Assembly (NCBI GenBank): GCA_041576975.1
Contig: JBFGJY010000052.1
Span: 1 to 17,536, forward strand
Length of the DNA: 17,536 nt
Source of the DNA: JBFGJY01 sp041576975
GTDB taxonomy: Bacteria; Pseudomonadota; Gammaproteobacteria; UBA4575
Direction: 5' to 3'
The notes beneath the pieces were generated by a model. That model searched no databases, was not told the origin of the DNA, and was given only the letters and a program-made list of their open reading frames with translations. How positions within the stretch are numbered: position 1 is the first letter of the stretch; each line of letters begins with the position of its first letter. Below are positions 15,493 through 17,536 of the stretch, one piece after another. Position numbers and translations under genes: made by a program.

Positions 15493-15690
15493 TGGTGCCC
15501 TGCCCTTGTAATCAAAATCTTATGCAGACTTCTCAGCATCTTAGTATCGTAGTGAACTGCCAACTCTAATGTTGTGTTGTGCATATTTACAGTCATTCAC
15601 GTCAAAATTGCGCCACAAATGAACTATCAACATGCACTGACTACCCACCCAAGTTGTAACATAATATATAGGTAAAAAAAGAGGTGATTT

Positions 15691-15957
15691 ATGAATATTG
15701 AACAAGCGCTGCTGGATCCGACCAGTGTCTTTACCAGCCCTGCTGACGTATGTGAAGAGCAAAACCTTACACGAGATCAGAAAGTACAGATTTTACGTCG
15801 CTGGGAATATGATGCACGCGAATTGGAAGTAGCTGATGAAGAAAATATGAGTGGTGGAGGCCCAGATATTTTGGACGAAGTCTTAGCGGCTTTACATCAA
15901 CTAAATGTTGAAATAGATGTAGACCATTCACCTCCCACGAAACAGGGTGGAGAATAA
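15691..15957 (+). CDS. Conserved small protein of unknown function, 88 aa
   Basis: A soluble 88-aa protein. An excellent ribosome-binding site GAGGTGA lies about 3-5 bases before the ATG. The middle, LTRDQKVQILRRWEYDARELEVADEENM (residues about 26-53), is a strongly charged helix of the kind seen in small proteobacterial proteins often found beside ribosome or stress genes. PDILDEVLAALHQL (59-72) is a second helix. The C terminus is polar. I recall similar proteins from many proteobacteria, all uncharacterised, so this is a known but unexplained family rather than an orphan. It stands alone; the next gene on the right is on the other strand. No terminator is certain after it; a small GTCAC/GTGAC hairpin at 16081-16095 is weak. 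Confidence 0.85.
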   Translation: MNIEQALLDPTSVFTSPADVCEEQNLTRDQKVQILRRWEYDARELEVADEENMSGGGPDILDEVLAALHQLNVEIDVDHSPPTKQGGE

Positions 15958-16293
15958 CCGAGGAACTGGAAAATTACTAACGATAAAAGTAATGCTTGAG
16001 CTTAGTCTTCAAGTCATATTCTTTGCCCTCTTAAATTACCTAAATAGCTCTTTTAATAAAGACCAATAACACTTACTCACGTCACTTTCCGTGACAATTT
16101 AAGATGTATTTTTTTCACAAAGTAAATTAATCATATTGTAATAAACGTTCTTAACAAATGTCTGCTTTCGGCCAAAAGCGGCCGTTCAACGCTATAAATT
16201 TTGATGTACGACTGACAGAAATATTCTAAAAAATATATTGAGGAAGGAATTCAAATGACAAGAAGTATAGCCAGCTCAAGTAGCCAATTGCGT
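15958..16293. other. Spacer with weak hairpins and one dispersed repeat copy
   Basis: No supported gene. A hairpin GTCAC-TTTCC-GTGAC lies at 16081-16095, with seven T about 12 bases further on; it could be a weak terminator for the 88-aa protein. A repeat copy lies at 16160-16190. At 16255 an ATG with AGGAAGGA upstream opens a frame of only 21 codons (MTRSIASSSSQLRSG...). It runs into the end of the convergent membrane-protein gene; it is a decayed gene start or chance. Confidence 0.4.
16160..16190. repeat. Dispersed short repeat, copy 1
   Basis: The core GTCTGCTTTCGGCCAAAAGC followed by GGCCGTTCAAC is shared in degenerate form with a copy at 16797-16825. Both have C-TTYCGGCC-A-AAGCGG. It can fold as a small hairpin (GCTTT/AAAGC). 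Confidence 0.5.
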
Positions 16294-16617
16294 TCAGGTA
16301 AAAAAACTTGCCAAAAATAATATCCCAAAGATAAGTACAATCCCGCACAGAATTACAAGGACTATCAGCATCAGTGGCCACTCCCCTCCTGCAATATTTT
16401 TGTTATCTGCCAAAAATTTTCCACGAATCGCTAGTTTATGGCTTAGCCAAATCAGTACATGGCTTACCAGCCATATAGCTGCAGCGATAGGAACAAACAC
16501 AAGTCCTGGAGGGTGTCCGCCTTCTAATCTTGCAAGCAGAATACATATATAAGCTCCAATAATTGCCCAAACTATTTGTATCCAGCGAAATTCGTTTTTT
16601 AAGTAATCAGTGCTCAA
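16294..16617 (-). CDS. Three-helix membrane protein, function unknown
   Basis: A 107-aa inner membrane protein with three hydrophobic segments, about residues 12-29 (IQIVWAIIGAYICILLA), 38-60 (GLVFVPIAAAIWLVSHVLIWLS) and 80-105 (PLMLIVLVILCGIVLIFGILFL). The loop between the first two, RLEGGHPPGLV, and the linker KLAIRGKFLADNKN are polar. The start is a TTG with no Shine-Dalgarno. No ATG occurs near the N terminus, so the exact start is open, but the hydrophobic pattern makes the frame convincing. It has no operon partner: the zinc-ribbon gene lies 200 bp upstream on the same strand. I recognise no family. Confidence 0.65.
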   Translation of the reverse strand: MSTDYLKNEFRWIQIVWAIIGAYICILLARLEGGHPPGLVFVPIAAAIWLVSHVLIWLSHKLAIRGKFLADNKNIAGGEWPLMLIVLVILCGIVLIFGILFLASFFT

Positions 16618-16796
16618 GTTTGACTAAAATTTTATTATTAATTTAAACTATTTGTTTACACTTCGTTTGAGTGGGTAGTTAAAGTTTACCATTGGACCGC
16701 CTGCAGAAAAATTTAATACATGTGTTGCATCGATCGGTTGATCCGATAGTCGTTAGCAGACATTAACCTTTAAGAATCTGTAAGTCTCCAACGAAC

Positions 16797-16825
16797 GTCT
16801 CCTTCCGGCCATAAGCGGTCATACC
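16797..16825. repeat. Dispersed short repeat, copy 2
   Basis: This is a degenerate match to the copy at 16160-16190, core GTCTCCTTCCGGCCATAAGC then GGTCAT. It overlaps the last codons of the zinc-ribbon gene. Confidence 0.45.
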
Positions 16826-17085
16826 GATCTTAAATTATCCGAGAATATCGCTTGTTCGCCTAAATGCGGCATATCTACATTCGATACAATCCTTAAATAA
16901 ACATCTTTGCTACCACACTTTGTACATTTTAATTTGTGCATATAGTCTGAGATGGATACTTCATAACCATAGGCTTTTCTAATTCCATCTTCATCAAGTG
17001 GATTACCAATGTGTAGACAGTGATTACAAATTGGATAGAGACGTTCGAGTAAATCAAGATCATTGAATGTGTTTATTATTCTCAT
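16819..17085 (-). CDS. Small zinc-ribbon-like protein, function unknown
   Basis: An 88-aa soluble protein with two CxxC knuckles, CNHC at 20-23 and CTKC at 54-57, the second followed by GSKD as in many zinc ribbons. Thirty residues separate them, with HIGNPLDEDGIRKAYGYEVSISDYMHKLK between. This pattern suggests one structural zinc and a nucleic-acid or protein-binding role, but no family is recognised. The N terminus MRIINTFNDLDLLERLYPI looks like an extra helix. The ATG has no Shine-Dalgarno. The 3' end carries a dispersed repeat that may have supplied or altered the last residues (SDNLRSV). It stands alone in a gene-poor stretch. Confidence 0.65.
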   Translation of the reverse strand: MRIINTFNDLDLLERLYPICNHCLHIGNPLDEDGIRKAYGYEVSISDYMHKLKCTKCGSKDVYLRIVSNVDMPHLGEQAIFSDNLRSV

Positions 17086-17289
17086 AAGTCTTAATTGGCG
17101 AAATTTAATCTTTATAAATTTATGTGCCTTTTAAGATTAGATAACAAATCCAATGTTAGTTTTCTATGACCTAGCTCAAAATCATATTTTTTACCTATGG
17201 TAGCTTTTTTAAAAAAGATATTAAGAGAAAACTTCAAGGCTCAAAAATAAATTGCAGCACACCATGAAAACATCAAGGAGATATAGCAA

Positions 17290-17536
17290 ATGCAAAAACA
17301 AACTCCGAATGTATTAATTAGCTTACTCGCTGCGATGGTCCTAGTACTCACATCCGTCAGTACTGTATTGGCTGGCGGGCACACAGCTGAAGAAGCTGTC
17401 CGTATGCTAAATGCTAAGTGGGACGAGTCATTCAATAAAGGCGATGCGGTAGCGGTGGCAGCGCTCTATGCCGAAGATGGTAGGGTCGTCACGGGCGATG
17501 GCAACGTTGCTAATGGGCAAGCTGAAATTCAGGCGC
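17290..17536 (+). CDS. Secreted SnoaL/DUF4440-like (NTF2 fold) protein, partial
   Basis: The first 82 codons of a gene that runs off the window. Residues 1-28 form a signal peptide (hydrophobic core LISLLAAMVLVLTSV, cleavage after VLA before GG). The mature part, HTAEEAVRMLNAKWDESFNKGD then ALYAEDGRVVTGDG, is the opening helix and hairpin of a DUF4440/SnoaL-like domain. Family members are small ligand-binding or isomerase-like proteins, and exported ones are mostly uncharacterised. The ATG is backed by AAGGAG nine bases upstream. The coding sequence looks more GC-rich than its neighbours, especially after codon 28. The opposite-strand frame 17241-17435 is a shadow. Confidence 0.85.
   Translation, partial: MQKQTPNVLISLLAAMVLVLTSVSTVLAGGHTAEEAVRMLNAKWDESFNKGDAVAVAALYAEDGRVVTGDGNVANGQAEIQA

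Noticed and set aside
15541..15762. Minus-strand 73-aa ORF
   Set aside because: It overlaps the start of the well-supported 88-aa protein and has no start signal.
16255..16320. 21-codon plus-strand ORF with a good Shine-Dalgarno
   Set aside because: It is too short and Ser-rich, and it runs into the 3' end of a convergent gene; it may be a remnant, so it is noted only in the spacer entry.
17241..17435. Minus-strand 64-aa ORF
   Set aside because: It is a shadow of the secreted DUF4440-like gene, which has a ribosome-binding site and signal peptide.
1..17536. CRISPR array, IS element, integrase or toxin-antitoxin pair
   Set aside because: No regularly spaced repeats, transposase or recombinase motifs, or paired toxin-antitoxin genes were found on either strand.

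Overview
The window looks like an AT-rich gammaproteobacterial chromosome segment. It carries a DusA-type tRNA-dihydrouridine synthase, a classical Fur, a FadL-type outer membrane porin, a YadG/YadH-like ABC exporter and fused RibBA, and two predicted outer membrane beta-barrel proteins show it is Gram-negative. Several genes start at TTG or GTG, and many lack a clear Shine-Dalgarno sequence. No species can be named from what is visible.

Left part (1-8470): a strong bidirectional hairpin opens the window. Two outer membrane protein genes follow on the minus strand: a 291-aa barrel of unknown role and a FadL/OmpP1 family long-chain hydrocarbon or fatty-acid porin. A plus-strand pair of small GT-A fold transferases comes next, of the kind known as rSAM/selenodomain-associated transferases 2 and 1. 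It converges on and slightly overlaps a minus-strand M17 aminopeptidase-dusA operon. A 58-bp divergent spacer separates that operon from a two-gene ABC-2 exporter.

Middle part (8470-12500): a minus-strand ExeA/GspA-like AAA ATPase carries a C-terminal FHA domain. An overlooked 51-aa charged ORF lies on the plus strand. Then come a minus-strand cytochrome P450, fur, and a small secreted Rap1a-like protein. Upstream of the secreted-protein gene is a structured, apparently non-coding minus-strand stretch that ends in an intrinsic terminator. It is either a small RNA or an attenuator leader.

Right part (12500-17536): an NAD(P)H-dependent FMN reductase lies downstream of ribBA, so FMN precursor synthesis and FMN use are side by side. 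Beyond ribBA the region becomes gene-poor and accessory in character. It has two degenerate 3' halves of a tRNA-Leu-like gene about 490 bp apart flanking a 43-aa one-helix membrane protein with a near-perfect ribosome-binding site. It also has an 88-aa soluble protein of a small uncharacterised family, a 107-aa three-helix membrane protein, an 88-aa zinc-ribbon protein and two copies of a short dispersed repeat. The window ends inside a secreted SnoaL/DUF4440-like gene. No IS element, integrase, CRISPR array or complete RNA gene was found.
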